Part shown: positions 8,110 through 17,473 of the stretch, in pieces | Position numbering within the stretch: the first letter of the stretch is position 1 | How the letters are laid out: each line of letters opens with the position of its first letter | Source of the DNA: UBA2402 sp037139735 | Lineage (GTDB): Bacteria; Planctomycetota; Phycisphaerae; Phycisphaerales; UBA1924 | Reading direction: 5' to 3' | Length of the DNA: 52,541 bases | Assembly (NCBI GenBank): GCA_037139735.1 | Contig: JBAXFU010000011.1 | Span: 1 to 52,541 of the forward strand | The notes under the pieces: model-generated | What the model saw: the letters and a program-made list of their open reading frames with translations, nothing else | Told to the model about the DNA's origin: nothing | Database searches by the model: none | Translations under genes and position numbers: made by a program

Positions 8110-9765
8110 ATGAGGAGGGCGATGTCGTCGAACGCGCTCTCGAAGATCCTCACGCTGCCTCAACTGCTTGACGTTCGTCGCGCTGCGCGGGCGGGCGGGC
8201 AGAGGCTGGTGCAGTGTCACGGGTGCTTCGACATCGTGCATCCGGGGCACCTGCGGCATCTGCGGCAGGCGCGGTCGCTGGGGGACCTGTTGCTGGTGAG
8301 CATCACGGGGGACAGCGGGATCAACAAGGGGACGGGACGGCCGCTGATTCCGGAGGAGTTGCGGGCGGAGAGTCTTGCCGCCCTCGACTGCGTGGATTAC
8401 GTGTACATCGATCCCTCCCCCACCGCGTTGTCGCTGCTGGAGCAGTCTCAACCGGACGTCTATCTCAAGGGCAAGGAGTACGAGGACAACGGGGACCCGC
8501 GGTTCCGGGCCGAGCGTGAGGCGGTGGAGCGGGCGGGGGGGCGGGTGGTCTTCTCGTCGGGGGACGTGGTCTTCTCGAGCACGGCGTTGATCGCGGCGCT
8601 CGAGCACACGGCGGATCCGTATCACCAGCGGCTGTCGCAACTGGGCACGCGGCCGGAGTTGGAGGGGGGCTCGCTCTTCTCGCTGATCTCGAGCTTCCGC
8701 AACAAGCGGGTCGTGGTCGTGGGCGAGAGCATCATCGACACGTACATCCTGTGTGCGCCGCCGCGAGTGGCGAGCGAGAGCCCGGTGATGACGCTTCGTC
8801 CGGTGGAGGCCAGGCACTACGACGGGGGCGCGGCGATCGTGGCGAGGCACTGCGCCGCGCTGGGCGCAAGACCGGTGCTGGTGACGCCGACGCCCGACGC
8901 GGACGGTCCCGAGACGCGAGCCTTGCGGGATCGGTTGGCGGCCGAGGGGGTGGAACTCAAGGCGTTGCCGACGGGAACGCCGCTGCCGGAGAAGCAGCGG
9001 TTCCTGGTGGGCTCGCAGAAGATGCTGAAGCTGGACCTGGTGCGACCGCTGGTGCTGGACGCCTCGCAGCAGGAATCGCTGGTGGGGTTGGCCAAGGAGG
9101 CGGCGGGCGATGGGTGCGACGCGGCGATCGTGACGGACTTCGGGCTCGGGCTGTTCACGCCCCGGAGCCTGGCGACGCTGTGCCGCGTGCTGCGGCCGCT
9201 CGCCAGGACGCTCTCGGGCGACGTGAGCGGCGTGAACTCGAACCTGCGATCGATGCGCGACGTGGACCTGCTGTGCCCGAGCGAGCAGGAGCTTCGCGAG
9301 GCGATGCAGCTGCACGGCGAGGGGCTGCCGATGGTGGCGGAGCGGATGATGCGAGAGTTGCGGGTGCGGCACGCGATCGTGACGCTGGGCGCGGACGGGC
9401 TGATCGGCTTTTCGCCGCTGCCGGGCGTGCGTCCGGCGGAGGTGTCGGAAGGATCATGGACGACGCGGCTGGCGGGCGAGCACATTCCGGCCTTGGCGCC
9501 GGCGGCGGTGGACGCGCTGGGGTGCGGCGACGCGCTCCTGGCGGCCGCGACGCTGTCGCTCGCCGGCGGCGCGGAGATGATCGCGGCGGCGTACGTGGGG
9601 GCGGCCGCGGCGGCGGTGCAGGTGCAGCGGCTGGGGAACCTGCCGGTGGGCGCGGCTGACATCCGTCGTCAGATCGCCCGGACGCAATCGTCGCACCTGA
9701 CGTACACCGGCGGGGGTTCGTTCATCGAGGCGAGGGATGGCGGGACGTTGCTGAAGGCCTCGTGA
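8110..9765 (+). CDS. HldE-like fusion in reversed order: nucleotidyltransferase then PfkB-type sugar kinase
   Basis: A 551-residue two-domain protein. Residues 30-160 are a cytidylyltransferase-like domain with the HxGH motif His44-His47 (GCFDIVHPGHLRHLRQA) and a KGKEYED segment. Residues 200-530 are a PfkB/RfaE-type kinase: VVVVGESIIDTYI, HYDGGAAIVARH, and the catalytic GCGDALLAA near the C-terminus. E. coli HldE, which makes ADP-heptose, has these domains in the opposite order. The product is probably an activated sugar for the adjacent glycosyltransferases, perhaps a heptose. The ATG at 8110 follows GGGAGGGGG; ATG 8122 follows AGGAGG closely and is also possible. Confidence 0.85.
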   Translation: MRRAMSSNALSKILTLPQLLDVRRAARAGGQRLVQCHGCFDIVHPGHLRHLRQARSLGDLLLVSITGDSGINKGTGRPLIPEELRAESLAALDCVDYVYIDPSPTALSLLEQSQPDVYLKGKEYEDNGDPRFRAEREAVERAGGRVVFSSGDVVFSSTALIAALEHTADPYHQRLSQLGTRPELEGGSLFSLISSFRNKRVVVVGESIIDTYILCAPPRVASESPVMTLRPVEARHYDGGAAIVARHCAALGARPVLVTPTPDADGPETRALRDRLAAEGVELKALPTGTPLPEKQRFLVGSQKMLKLDLVRPLVLDASQQESLVGLAKEAAGDGCDAAIVTDFGLGLFTPRSLATLCRVLRPLARTLSGDVSGVNSNLRSMRDVDLLCPSEQELREAMQLHGEGLPMVAERMMRELRVRHAIVTLGADGLIGFSPLPGVRPAEVSEGSWTTRLAGEHIPALAPAAVDALGCGDALLAAATLSLAGGAEMIAAAYVGAAAAAVQVQRLGNLPVGAADIRRQIARTQSSHLTYTGGGSFIEARDGGTLLKAS

Positions 9766-9787
9766 CCGCTCGGTGGAGGCGCGTGCC

Positions 9788-10924
9788 ATGATGATTTCAT
9801 ATGTCGTTCCGACGAAGGACCGTGCCGCCGAACTGCGGGCGACGCTCGACGCGCTTGGCGCGCTGGGACCGCACGACGCGGAGGTGGTCGTCGTCGACAA
9901 CGCGTCGACGCCTGCGGCCTCGACGCCATCGACCACGTCGTCGGGCCTGCCCATCCGGGTCTTGCGGAGCGGGACCAATCTCGGCGCGGCGGCGAGGAAC
10001 GTGGCGGCGAAGGAGGCGTCGGGCGACTGGCTGGTGATGCTCGACGACGACTCGTGCCCGAGGTCGCTCGACCATGTGGGGCTGCTTCGACGGACGCCCG
10101 CGGACGTGGTGGCGGTCATGGCGGACATCACCTTGCCGAGCGGACGACGCGAGGCGGGCGGCCTGCCGGAAGTCTTCGTGGGGTGCGGCGTGGCGATTCG
10201 ACGCATGGCGTTCCTGAGGGCCGGCGGGTACGACGCGACGTTCTCGTACTACGCGGAGGAGTACGACCTGGCGGCCAAGTTCATGCTGGCGGGGTGGCGG
10301 ATGGTCTTCGACCCCGCGTTCACCGTGCTGCACCGCAAGGCCCCGGCGGCGAGAAGCAAGCGCCTGATCATCGAGCGGCTGGTGCGGAACAACGGATGGG
10401 TGATGCAGCGGTACGCGCCCGAATCGGAGCGGCGGCGGCAACTGGGCATGACGGTGCGTCGGTACCGGGCGATGGCGAATCGCGAGAGCGCGATGGGCGG
10501 GTACGCCCGCGGGCTCGTGGAACTGCGGCGGACGCTGGGGGCTCAGGAGCGTCGGGCGATGAGCCCGGCGATCTGGGAACGATTCACGGGGATGGCGGCC
10601 TGTCGCGAGGCGATGCAAGACCTGTGGGCGAGGTCGCCCTTCCGTCGGGCGGCGTTGTCGGGACGGGGCAAGAACGATTGGGTGGTGGAACGGGTGCTGG
10701 AGGAGTTGGGGTGCGTGGTGGTGCCGCAGGGCGATGCGGCCGAGGTGGTGGTGGCGGGCACGCTGTCGCCGGGGCCGATGCTGGATGCGGTGGAGGGTGG
10801 GGCGAAGGGTGCGAGGGTGATGCCGAGCTGGATGCCGCGGGGGGTGGACGGGGGGACGTTCGCCTTCCGATCGGATGGCGTGTCGGGGGGAGTCGGTGAA
10901 CGGAACCCCTATCCTCGCGTATGA
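9788..10924 (+). CDS. GT2-family glycosyltransferase
   Basis: A 378-residue GT-A enzyme. The N-terminal MISYVVPTKDRAAELRATL, VVVVDNAS (33-40), NLGAAARN (64-71) and the metal-binding DDDS (86-89) are the standard GT2 donor-site motifs. The acceptor side contains AGGYDATFSYYAEEYDLAAKFMLAGW. The last 80 residues are specific to this protein. GGAGG lies eight bases before the ATG at 9788. The stop codon is part of the first unit of a 15-base tandem array. It lies 22 bases after the HldE-like gene, so the two probably act in one glycan pathway. Confidence 0.9.
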   Translation: MMISYVVPTKDRAAELRATLDALGALGPHDAEVVVVDNASTPAASTPSTTSSGLPIRVLRSGTNLGAAARNVAAKEASGDWLVMLDDDSCPRSLDHVGLLRRTPADVVAVMADITLPSGRREAGGLPEVFVGCGVAIRRMAFLRAGGYDATFSYYAEEYDLAAKFMLAGWRMVFDPAFTVLHRKAPAARSKRLIIERLVRNNGWVMQRYAPESERRRQLGMTVRRYRAMANRESAMGGYARGLVELRRTLGAQERRAMSPAIWERFTGMAACREAMQDLWARSPFRRAALSGRGKNDWVVERVLEELGCVVVPQGDAAEVVVAGTLSPGPMLDAVEGGAKGARVMPSWMPRGVDGGTFAFRSDGVSGGVGERNPYPRV

Positions 10925-10980
10925 AGGAAGGGCGTATGAACGAAGGGCGTATGAAGGAAGGGTGTATGAAGGAAGGGCGA
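10921..10980 (+). repeat. 15-bp tandem array, four copies, each with a ribosome-binding site and ATG
   Basis: Four exact-length units based on ATGAAGGAAGGGCGT; units 2, 3 and 4 each differ from this at one base. The purine-rich core followed by the next unit's ATG makes every unit a potential translation start. All are in frame with each other and with the following gene. The first ATG contains the stop codon of the preceding glycosyltransferase gene. Confidence 0.9.
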
Positions 10981-11019
10981 TGGGAGCGGGAGCGGAGCGG
11001 ATTCACGAGGAAGCAAGCG

Positions 11020-12678
11020 ATGACGAACAGGACGATGAAGGCGGGCGTGGTCGGGCTGGCGCTGGTTGTGGCGGCGGGCGTGGCGGCGGGACAGACCGCG
11101 CTGGGCACGGGCCGCGGGCTGGAGGCGGACCTGTCGACGATCAAGCGGGGGAATGCGCCGCGGCCGGACTTCATGTCCGAGGTGCGGATGCGCAACGACC
11201 TGGTCACGGGCAACGCGACGGGTGGGCGTTCGTTCCGCGGCGACGTCGGGTATCGATCGGCGGACGAGTTCCGCGGGGCGTTGGGGTCGGACGACCTGTT
11301 CAGCTTTCGTCGCGACTCGATCGGCGCGGGCGCGGCGGGCATCGGCTTTCGCGGGACAAGTTCGCTGCAGTATCAGTACTCGTACTCGACGGCGAACCAG
11401 TTCAACGGCGCGGAGACGCCGACCCTGTCGCGGATGGGCGGGATGACGGGGGCGTCGAAACTGGAGCCGGCGGGCACGATGATGCGTCAGCCGCGACGGG
11501 TGTCGACCGAGACGTTCTCGGGGCTTGGGGAGGGATGGGACGTGCTGGCGCCGCGACTTGGGACGCTGCGATCGACGGCGACGTTCAACTCGCTGGACAG
11601 CCTGAATCCGACGATGGTGGGCGAGCGGACTGGTCCGCGGGGCGAGCGGGAGTGGATGACGGCCTCGAGTCTCTTGGGCTTTCGGCTGACGCAGGCGAGA
11701 CGGACGGATGAGCCGCCGCCGGGGTCGTTGGCCAAGCCGACGGGCGGCCAGCGTCTGAACCAGCCGATGCAAGAGACGCAGGAGAAGGAGCGGCTGAACA
11801 AGGAAGTCAGGACGTCGTACGCGGAATTGATGGAGCGGATGGAGAAGGAGGCGGGCACGCTGGGCCTGCAACCTGCCAAGGAGCCGACGAAGGAACCGGC
11901 TCCGGCGGCGGAACTGGGCAAGGAGCCGGCCAAGGAGCAGGGCAAGGGCGGCGAAACCTCGCCGAACCAGGAAACGCCGGCGTGGCAGGGGAAGCTTTCG
12001 GAGTTGCGAGCGCAACTGCGGGCTCCTGGCGCGGCGCGTCAGGGGCCCGGCAAGGGCGACCGCGGCGGCGCGGGCGGGCCGACGGAGGCGAAGGCCAAGG
12101 ACGAGGCGGCGAAGCCGCGGTTTGACGCGATGACGCTGGAGATGATCCGCAAGGGCGGGGGCGAGGTCGGGGCGTACACGCTGTCGACGGTCGAGAAGGA
12201 TTTGTATTCGCGGTACATGACCGATGGCGGGGCCGCGCTCGCGCAGGGTCGGTACTTCGATGCCGAGGAGCAGTTCGCGCGGTGCCTGGCGTTGTCGCCG
12301 GGCGATCCGATGGCGTCGGCGGCGAGGATCAACTCGCAGATCGGCGCGGCGCTCTTCCTGTCGGCGGCGGTGAACCTGCACGAGTTGCTGGAGCGTCACC
12401 CGGAACTGACGGGCGTTCGGTACACGGGCGAGACGATGCCCTCCAAGGCGCGGCTGACGGACGTGATCGAAGTGCTTCGCGAGCGGATCGCGCGAGCGAG
12501 GGCGGCGAAATCGACGGTGCCGGAGGAGACGGGTTTCCTGATGGCATATGTCGGATTCCAGCTGGGCGACTCGGCGATCATCGACGAAGGGTTCAAGGCG
12601 TTGGACGAATCCGCCGCGCCGGGCGGACCGAATGCCGCGATGCTGGAACTGATCAAGGGCGTCTGGAAGACGCACTGA
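11020..12678 (+). CDS. Secreted protein with C-terminal TPR-like repeats, function unknown
   Basis: A 552-residue protein with an N-terminal signal sequence (GVVGLALVVAAGVAAGQ). A Gly/Ser/Arg-rich region without recognised domain covers about 30-230. A Lys/Glu/Pro/Ala-rich stretch, including KEPTKEPAPAAELGKEPAKE, covers about 230-350. The C-terminal 150 residues carry TPR-like helices (AALAQGRYFDAEEQFARCLALSPGD). It probably acts in the periplasm or on the surface as an interaction scaffold. ATG 11020 was chosen because GAGGAAG lies six bases upstream and the signal peptide follows. The same frame is open back to 10921 through the 15-base array, so a longer form is possible. The SpoIIE phosphatase gene follows after nine bases. 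Confidence 0.75.
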   Translation: MTNRTMKAGVVGLALVVAAGVAAGQTALGTGRGLEADLSTIKRGNAPRPDFMSEVRMRNDLVTGNATGGRSFRGDVGYRSADEFRGALGSDDLFSFRRDSIGAGAAGIGFRGTSSLQYQYSYSTANQFNGAETPTLSRMGGMTGASKLEPAGTMMRQPRRVSTETFSGLGEGWDVLAPRLGTLRSTATFNSLDSLNPTMVGERTGPRGEREWMTASSLLGFRLTQARRTDEPPPGSLAKPTGGQRLNQPMQETQEKERLNKEVRTSYAELMERMEKEAGTLGLQPAKEPTKEPAPAAELGKEPAKEQGKGGETSPNQETPAWQGKLSELRAQLRAPGAARQGPGKGDRGGAGGPTEAKAKDEAAKPRFDAMTLEMIRKGGGEVGAYTLSTVEKDLYSRYMTDGGAALAQGRYFDAEEQFARCLALSPGDPMASAARINSQIGAALFLSAAVNLHELLERHPELTGVRYTGETMPSKARLTDVIEVLRERIARARAAKSTVPEETGFLMAYVGFQLGDSAIIDEGFKALDESAAPGGPNAAMLELIKGVWKTH

Positions 12679-12687
12679 GCCCCGACG

Positions 12688-14466
12688 ATGCCCAACGACC
12701 CGACGCCCCCGCCCCCATCACGCGCTTCGACGACCTCCACGGACACGACGGTGCCGGCAGCCATGGCGCCGTCGGGGAGCTCGCCTGCAGGGCGGCCCTG
12801 CGGGACGGTGTCGATCACCGACTTCCTGACGGACGGGTCGTTGGCGGCGTTGTGCGCCGAGCTGTCGGAACTGACGGGCGTGACGGTGGAGTTGCGCGAC
12901 GCGTCGGGACGACGGGTGGTGCGGACGCAGAAGGATGACGGCACGCCGACGTGGGCGTTGCGTGACGCGACGGCCGCGGCGGGCGAGTTGGCGATCCCGC
13001 TGGCGATCGCGGAGCAGCCGGGCGTGCCGATCGGCACGTTCGTGGTGGGCCAGCAGCAGCCGGAACTCGCGGACGACGCGCGGCGGCGACTGGAGACGGT
13101 GCTGCGGCTGCTGGCGGGGACGGCGGGGGAACTGTGTCAGCACGAGGCGGAACTGCGGACGCGGATGAAGGAACTGGCGGCCTTGTCGCGGATGAGTTCG
13201 CTCCTGGTGCGAGCGGCTGGTCCCGAGCGGGTGCTCGAGGTGGCCCTCGAGTCGGCGCTGGAGGTGCTGGGGCTCGACGCGGGCGCGGTGTACCTGCTGA
13301 AGGAAGACGCGGACGGGGTGCTGAGCGAGAACGAGGAGGATCTGGTGGTGCGGGCGAGCCGCAACCTGAGCCGCGAATGGCTCGAGTACCCGATGCCCCT
13401 GTCGAAGAATCGCGAGTTCGACCGGCTCGCGATGGCGGGGCAGATCGTGGTGAGCGAGGACATCGCCCGCGACGACCGGATCCTGATCGCGGACAAGGCG
13501 GAGGGGGAGGGGCTGGGCGCGGCGATTCATGCGGGGCTGGTCTTCAAGAATCGGCCGCTGGGGGTGGTGCGGCTGTATGCACGCACGCCGCGGACGTTCG
13601 ACGAATCGGACCGTCGCATGTTGGCGTCGCTGGTGGCGCAGGCGTCGACCGCGCTCGAGCAGGCGAGACTGCTGAAGTTCGAGCAGGAAGAGCAGCGGGT
13701 GCAGCGGCAGTTGCAGCTCGCCAGCGACGTGCAGCGGCGGATGCTGCCCAGGGGCGTGCCGTCGATCCGCTCGGTGGACGTGTCGGCGCGGTACGTTCCG
13801 AGCTTCGAGTTGGGCGGGGACTTCTACGACTTCATGGACCTCTCGGGGCACCTTGGGGTGGTGATCGGCGACGTGGTGGGCAAGGGGATCGCGGCCGCGC
13901 TCCTGATGAGTTCGGTGCGGGCGAGTTTGCGGGCGCACACGCAGCAGGTGTACGACCTCGACGAGGTCGTGTCGCGGGTGAACGTGGCGTTGTGCAAGGA
14001 CACGCGCGACTTCGAGTTCGCGAGCCTGTGGTACGGGGTGATCGATCCGGCGAAGGGACGCCTGACGTACTGCTCGGCGGGGCACGAGCCGCCGCTGGTG
14101 GTGCGGGTGCCGTCGCACAGGGCCCCCACCGCCGCGGACATGGACGAACTGTCGGTGGGCGGCATGGTCGTGGGCGTGGATCCGTCGCAGCGGTACCAGC
14201 GAGCGGTCTTCGACCTCAAGCCCAACGACGTGCTGGTGGCGTACACGGACGGGATCACGGATTCGGTGAACTTCTCCGGCGAGAAGTTCGGGAAGAAGCG
14301 GCTTCGCGCGTCGGTGCTGCGGGCGTTGGCCGACAAGCCGGGCTCGACGGCGGCCGAGGTGGTGGAACGGATCCTGTGGGAAGTGCGACAGTTCTGCGGC
14401 TTGGCTCCGCGTGCGGACGACAGCACGCTGGTGGTGGTCCGGATGCTGCGTCCTGCCATCGCGTAG
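12688..14466 (+). CDS. PocR-GAF-SpoIIE (RsbU-like) serine phosphatase
   Basis: A 592-residue signalling protein. After a Pro/Ser/Thr-rich N-terminus, residues 40-155 resemble a PocR sensory domain (ITDFLTDGSLAALCAELSE). Residues 165-335 resemble a GAF domain. The rest is a PP2C-type SpoIIE phosphatase with its metal ligands: GGDFYDFMDL, VIGDVVGKGIAAALLM, VAYTDGITDS and ADDSTLVVV. RsbU-like enzymes dephosphorylate an anti-anti-sigma factor to activate a stress sigma factor, but no partner-switch genes are nearby. The stop codon lies inside the first unit of a 13-base tandem array. A second SpoIIE protein lies at 30.5 kb. Confidence 0.88.
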   Translation: MPNDPTPPPPSRASTTSTDTTVPAAMAPSGSSPAGRPCGTVSITDFLTDGSLAALCAELSELTGVTVELRDASGRRVVRTQKDDGTPTWALRDATAAAGELAIPLAIAEQPGVPIGTFVVGQQQPELADDARRRLETVLRLLAGTAGELCQHEAELRTRMKELAALSRMSSLLVRAAGPERVLEVALESALEVLGLDAGAVYLLKEDADGVLSENEEDLVVRASRNLSREWLEYPMPLSKNREFDRLAMAGQIVVSEDIARDDRILIADKAEGEGLGAAIHAGLVFKNRPLGVVRLYARTPRTFDESDRRMLASLVAQASTALEQARLLKFEQEEQRVQRQLQLASDVQRRMLPRGVPSIRSVDVSARYVPSFELGGDFYDFMDLSGHLGVVIGDVVGKGIAAALLMSSVRASLRAHTQQVYDLDEVVSRVNVALCKDTRDFEFASLWYGVIDPAKGRLTYCSAGHEPPLVVRVPSHRAPTAADMDELSVGGMVVGVDPSQRYQRAVFDLKPNDVLVAYTDGITDSVNFSGEKFGKKRLRASVLRALADKPGSTAAEVVERILWEVRQFCGLAPRADDSTLVVVRMLRPAIA

Positions 14467-14519
14467 GGCCATCGCGTAGGGCCATCGCCCAGGGCCATCG
14501 CCCAGGGCCATCGCGTAGA
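14455..14519. repeat. 13-bp tandem array, five copies
   Basis: Five consecutive 13-base units based on GCCATCGCGTAGG, two of them with CCC for CGT. The first unit contains the end and the TAG stop of the phosphatase gene. The remainder fills most of the gap to the convergent next gene. Confidence 0.9.
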
Positions 14520-14547
14520 GGGCCGGCCCGTGAGGCCGAGGGGGCGA

Positions 14548-15687
14548 TCAGTTCGCGGCGAGATCGACGATTTGGGCGAGGTGGCCGCCTGCGCCCAGGT
14601 CGCGCGTGACGTACGAACGGACATCGAGCCACGGCGCCACGAAGACGTGATCGATCGCGATGAGCGGGATCGATCGCGGCCAGGTGGTGGCCCAGCCGCG
14701 GCCGGCGAGGTCATAGGCGTGACGGAGCGTGCCGGTGACGCGGCGGATGCTCGAGGAGCCGCGAGGGGTGTTGAAGTCGCCGACGATGAGATCGGCGGGC
14801 GGGAAGCCGACGGGCACGGCGGCGGGATCGTCCTCGACATCGAGGCCCATGGGGTTTCGGGTGTAGGAGCGGCCCCGGAAGCCGGTGAGGGTGGCGGTGG
14901 CGGCGGCGAAGTTGGCGTCGCGCGAGAGTTCGGGGTCGGAGGGAAAGTCCAAGAGCCAGACCACGAGCGTGCGGCCGAGGAGGGCGCGGGTGTCGAGTTC
15001 GACGAAGAGTGCTTCGCCCTTGTCCTGGGAGACTTCGCCGCCGCCGGGCCAGAAGGTGGTGCGTTTGCGGGCGCCCTCGATGCCGAGGATGGCGCCACCC
15101 CAGCGGATGATGCGATGGCGACTGACAAGCGAGAGGTGAGCGAAGCGGGCGATGGCGCGGCTGCCGCCGACTTGGTCCTGCAGGGCCGGCCAGTCGGTGC
15201 GACCGGGTCGGTTGGCGATGGCGATGAGTTGGGGGTCTTGGGAGGCGACGCGATCGGCGAAGTCGTCCATGCGGTCGACGGCCGGGTTCCACACGAGCAG
15301 GCGGATGGAGGGTTGGGTGAGGTCCTGGGGCGGCATCTTGAACAGGTAGCGTTCGAGATTGCATTCAGCCCCGAAGACGATGGAGACGGCCACGAGCGAG
15401 GCGAAGAGGCCGGTGCGAGCGTGGGTGAGACGTCCCTTGGAGGTCAGGAGCGGAGAGAGGGCGGCGACCAGGATGAGCAGGACCGAGAGCAGGAAGACCA
15501 TGCCCGGGGTTGGGATCCAGTAGAGATACTGGGTGGCGTGCCAGCGGTCGTTGGCGAGGCGACCGACGGTCCAGAGGAGGGTGGCCACGGCCGCGAGGGC
15601 GTGGAGCGACCAGAGGAGGATTCGAAGGAGCCGCTGGAACATGAGAGGAGCCGAGGCAGCGACCGAGCAACGAGCTTCAACGATCAT
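14548..15687 (-). CDS. Membrane-anchored endonuclease/exonuclease/phosphatase-family protein
   Basis: About 379 residues. Three hydrophobic segments at the N-terminus (LLRILLWSLHALAAVATLLW; GMVFLLSVLLILVAAL; TGLFASLVAVSIVFGA) precede an EEP-fold domain. That domain includes IRLLVWNP, VWLLDFPSDPELS, LIVGDFNTPRGSSS (the GDFN motif) and PLIAIDHVFV (the DH motif near the C-terminus). The domain normally cleaves phosphodiesters or phosphomonoesters using Mg2+; here it probably faces outside the cytoplasm. The substrate is not predictable. ATG 15642 (MFQRLLRIL) is an alternative start. Neither start has a clear ribosome-binding site. Confidence 0.8.
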   Translation of the reverse strand: MIVEARCSVAASAPLMFQRLLRILLWSLHALAAVATLLWTVGRLANDRWHATQYLYWIPTPGMVFLLSVLLILVAALSPLLTSKGRLTHARTGLFASLVAVSIVFGAECNLERYLFKMPPQDLTQPSIRLLVWNPAVDRMDDFADRVASQDPQLIAIANRPGRTDWPALQDQVGGSRAIARFAHLSLVSRHRIIRWGGAILGIEGARKRTTFWPGGGEVSQDKGEALFVELDTRALLGRTLVVWLLDFPSDPELSRDANFAAATATLTGFRGRSYTRNPMGLDVEDDPAAVPVGFPPADLIVGDFNTPRGSSSIRRVTGTLRHAYDLAGRGWATTWPRSIPLIAIDHVFVAPWLDVRSYVTRDLGAGGHLAQIVDLAAN

Positions 15688-15699
15688 CGTCCGCGAGCG

Positions 15700-15764
15700 A
15701 TCCGGTTGGTCAATCCGGTTGACCAATCCAGTGGGCCCATCCAGTTGGCCCATCCAAATGGCCA
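15700..15764. repeat. 13-bp tandem array, five degenerate copies
   Basis: Five 13-base units based on ATCCGGTTGGTCA, drifting from left to right through ATCCAGTTGGCCC and ATCCAAATGGCCA. They fill the gap between the flippase stop and the EEP-protein start, both on the minus strand. Confidence 0.85.
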
Positions 15765-15784
15765 AATCTCCGTCGTCCGGCCGC

Positions 15785-17407
15785 TCACCGGGCCTGATCG
15801 GCCGCCGGCATCTCGCGGATGAGCAGGAATCGGCTGAGCAGGGGGCGGATGCGTGCCGGCGTGACAGCGAGGAGATCGACCAGGTGCGATCGAAGGAGGG
15901 GGCGGATGAGCAGGTACATGAGCGTGGCGCAGATGGCGCCGTGAATCAGGACGCAGCCGACATCGGCGGCATGTCGGCCCCATGGCTCGGGGAAGCGGTC
16001 GGTGCACCAGCCGAGGATGGCGGCATCGATGGTGAAGCGGCGAGAGATGAGGATGGTCGTCCCGAGCGAGATGGTGCAGAGGACCCAGGCGGGCATCATG
16101 GTCCTGAGCACGGCGAGGGGGGAGGTGCCCAAGGGCCGGAAGGTGACCATGGTGGAGATGATGCGGACGAACATGACCCACCCGCCGGTCCAGAGGGAGA
16201 TGCCCACGGGGGTGGGTGTCAGCATGCCTGCGGCCAGCGAGACGGCGAAGAGGCCAACGCACTCGACCATGGTGAGGACGGTGAGCCGCCCGAACTCGCC
16301 CTTGGCGTTGAGAAGACTGGAGGTGACGCCCAGCGTGATTCGCCAGGGGTAGAAGAGCGCGAGGATGACGAGGGCCTCGACGGCGGCGTCGAACTTGCCG
16401 CGGAAGAGGAGATGCTCGAGCGGGCCGAAGACGGCTGCGAGTCCCATGGTGGCGACGCACCCGGCGAGCATGAGGGAGCGGAGCGACCTGAGGGCGGCCT
16501 GGGACTGCCGTTCAGGCTGGGCGGCGAGGCGCTGGAGGATCGGGGTGAGCACGACGACGGAGTTGAAGGCGAGCAGGACGCCGATCTGGGCGGTGATGTT
16601 GTAGGCGAAGGAGTAGTACCCGATGATGTCGCTGTCGCCGCCGAGGATGCGTCCCAGGACGATGAAGGGGGCGAAGTCCATCCCGAAGTTGGCGAGCGAC
16701 GTGAGCATAAGCCAGAGGGAGGACCCGGCCCACGACCTCCAGCGTTCGATGCGAGGGGGCCGCGTCCAGACGGCGTCGCGGGTGACCCACCAGACGCAGA
16801 CCGCGTCGACGACGCAGGAGACGAAGGCGGACCACGCGAAACTCATGTGCGTCATGCCCGTGACGACGAAGAGGACGAGGGAGACCTGTCGGGCGACGCT
16901 CGAGAGCGTGTTGATGACGCTGAAGGCCTTGAATCGAAGGTCGAAGCGGAGCCTGACGAAGAGGACGTTGGAGACGGCGTTGGGAATGAGGGCGGCGGAG
17001 AGGACGACGAGCATCCACGCCAACTCCTCGGCCTTGTAGAAGGAGGCGATGGGCCACGCCAGGGCGCAGGTGATCGCGAGGATGGCGACGTCGTAGGCAA
17101 GGCCCATCCAGAAGGCCTGGCCGGCGTTCTCCTCGTAGGCGTCGCGGCCGCGGTGCATCAGGATGGCGCCGGTGCCGGCCTCGCGGCAGACGGTGAGGAA
17201 CCCGGAGATGGCGATGGCGGTGAAGTAGAGGCCGAACTCGCGAGGGCCGAGCCAACGGCCGACGATCACCTGCGCCACGAAGGTGCTCGACCTCGCGGCG
17301 ACGGTGGCGATCATCATCCACGTCATGCCGGCGCCGACATGCGAGCCGACGGCCTCGACCTGCCGCTCGGAGGAATCCTTGGAGTTGTCGTCGTCGGTGG
17401 TCTGCAT
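15785..17407 (-). CDS. Polysaccharide flippase (Wzx/MATE-like exporter)
   Basis: A 540-residue integral membrane protein with about twelve to fourteen hydrophobic segments. The N-terminus MTWMMIATVAARSSTFVAQVIVGRWLGPREFGLYFTAIA matches the RfbX/polysaccharide-biosynthesis flippase family. Such proteins move lipid-linked sugar units across the inner membrane. Start 17407 (MQTTDDDNSK) gives a short hydrophilic lead-in before the first helix; 17467 would add 20 residues without support. With the glycosyltransferases at 3.8-10.9 kb it suggests a dispersed exopolysaccharide or O-antigen-like pathway. No Wzy or Wzz homologue was seen. Confidence 0.88.
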   Translation of the reverse strand: MQTTDDDNSKDSSERQVEAVGSHVGAGMTWMMIATVAARSSTFVAQVIVGRWLGPREFGLYFTAIAISGFLTVCREAGTGAILMHRGRDAYEENAGQAFWMGLAYDVAILAITCALAWPIASFYKAEELAWMLVVLSAALIPNAVSNVLFVRLRFDLRFKAFSVINTLSSVARQVSLVLFVVTGMTHMSFAWSAFVSCVVDAVCVWWVTRDAVWTRPPRIERWRSWAGSSLWLMLTSLANFGMDFAPFIVLGRILGGDSDIIGYYSFAYNITAQIGVLLAFNSVVVLTPILQRLAAQPERQSQAALRSLRSLMLAGCVATMGLAAVFGPLEHLLFRGKFDAAVEALVILALFYPWRITLGVTSSLLNAKGEFGRLTVLTMVECVGLFAVSLAAGMLTPTPVGISLWTGGWVMFVRIISTMVTFRPLGTSPLAVLRTMMPAWVLCTISLGTTILISRRFTIDAAILGWCTDRFPEPWGRHAADVGCVLIHGAICATLMYLLIRPLLRSHLVDLLAVTPARIRPLLSRFLLIREMPAADQAR

Positions 17408-17473
17408 CGCACTGAACCGCAAGCCCCCACCACGGGCGGATGGTATCGGAGGAGTCGCGGAGAGCAAGGCGGA

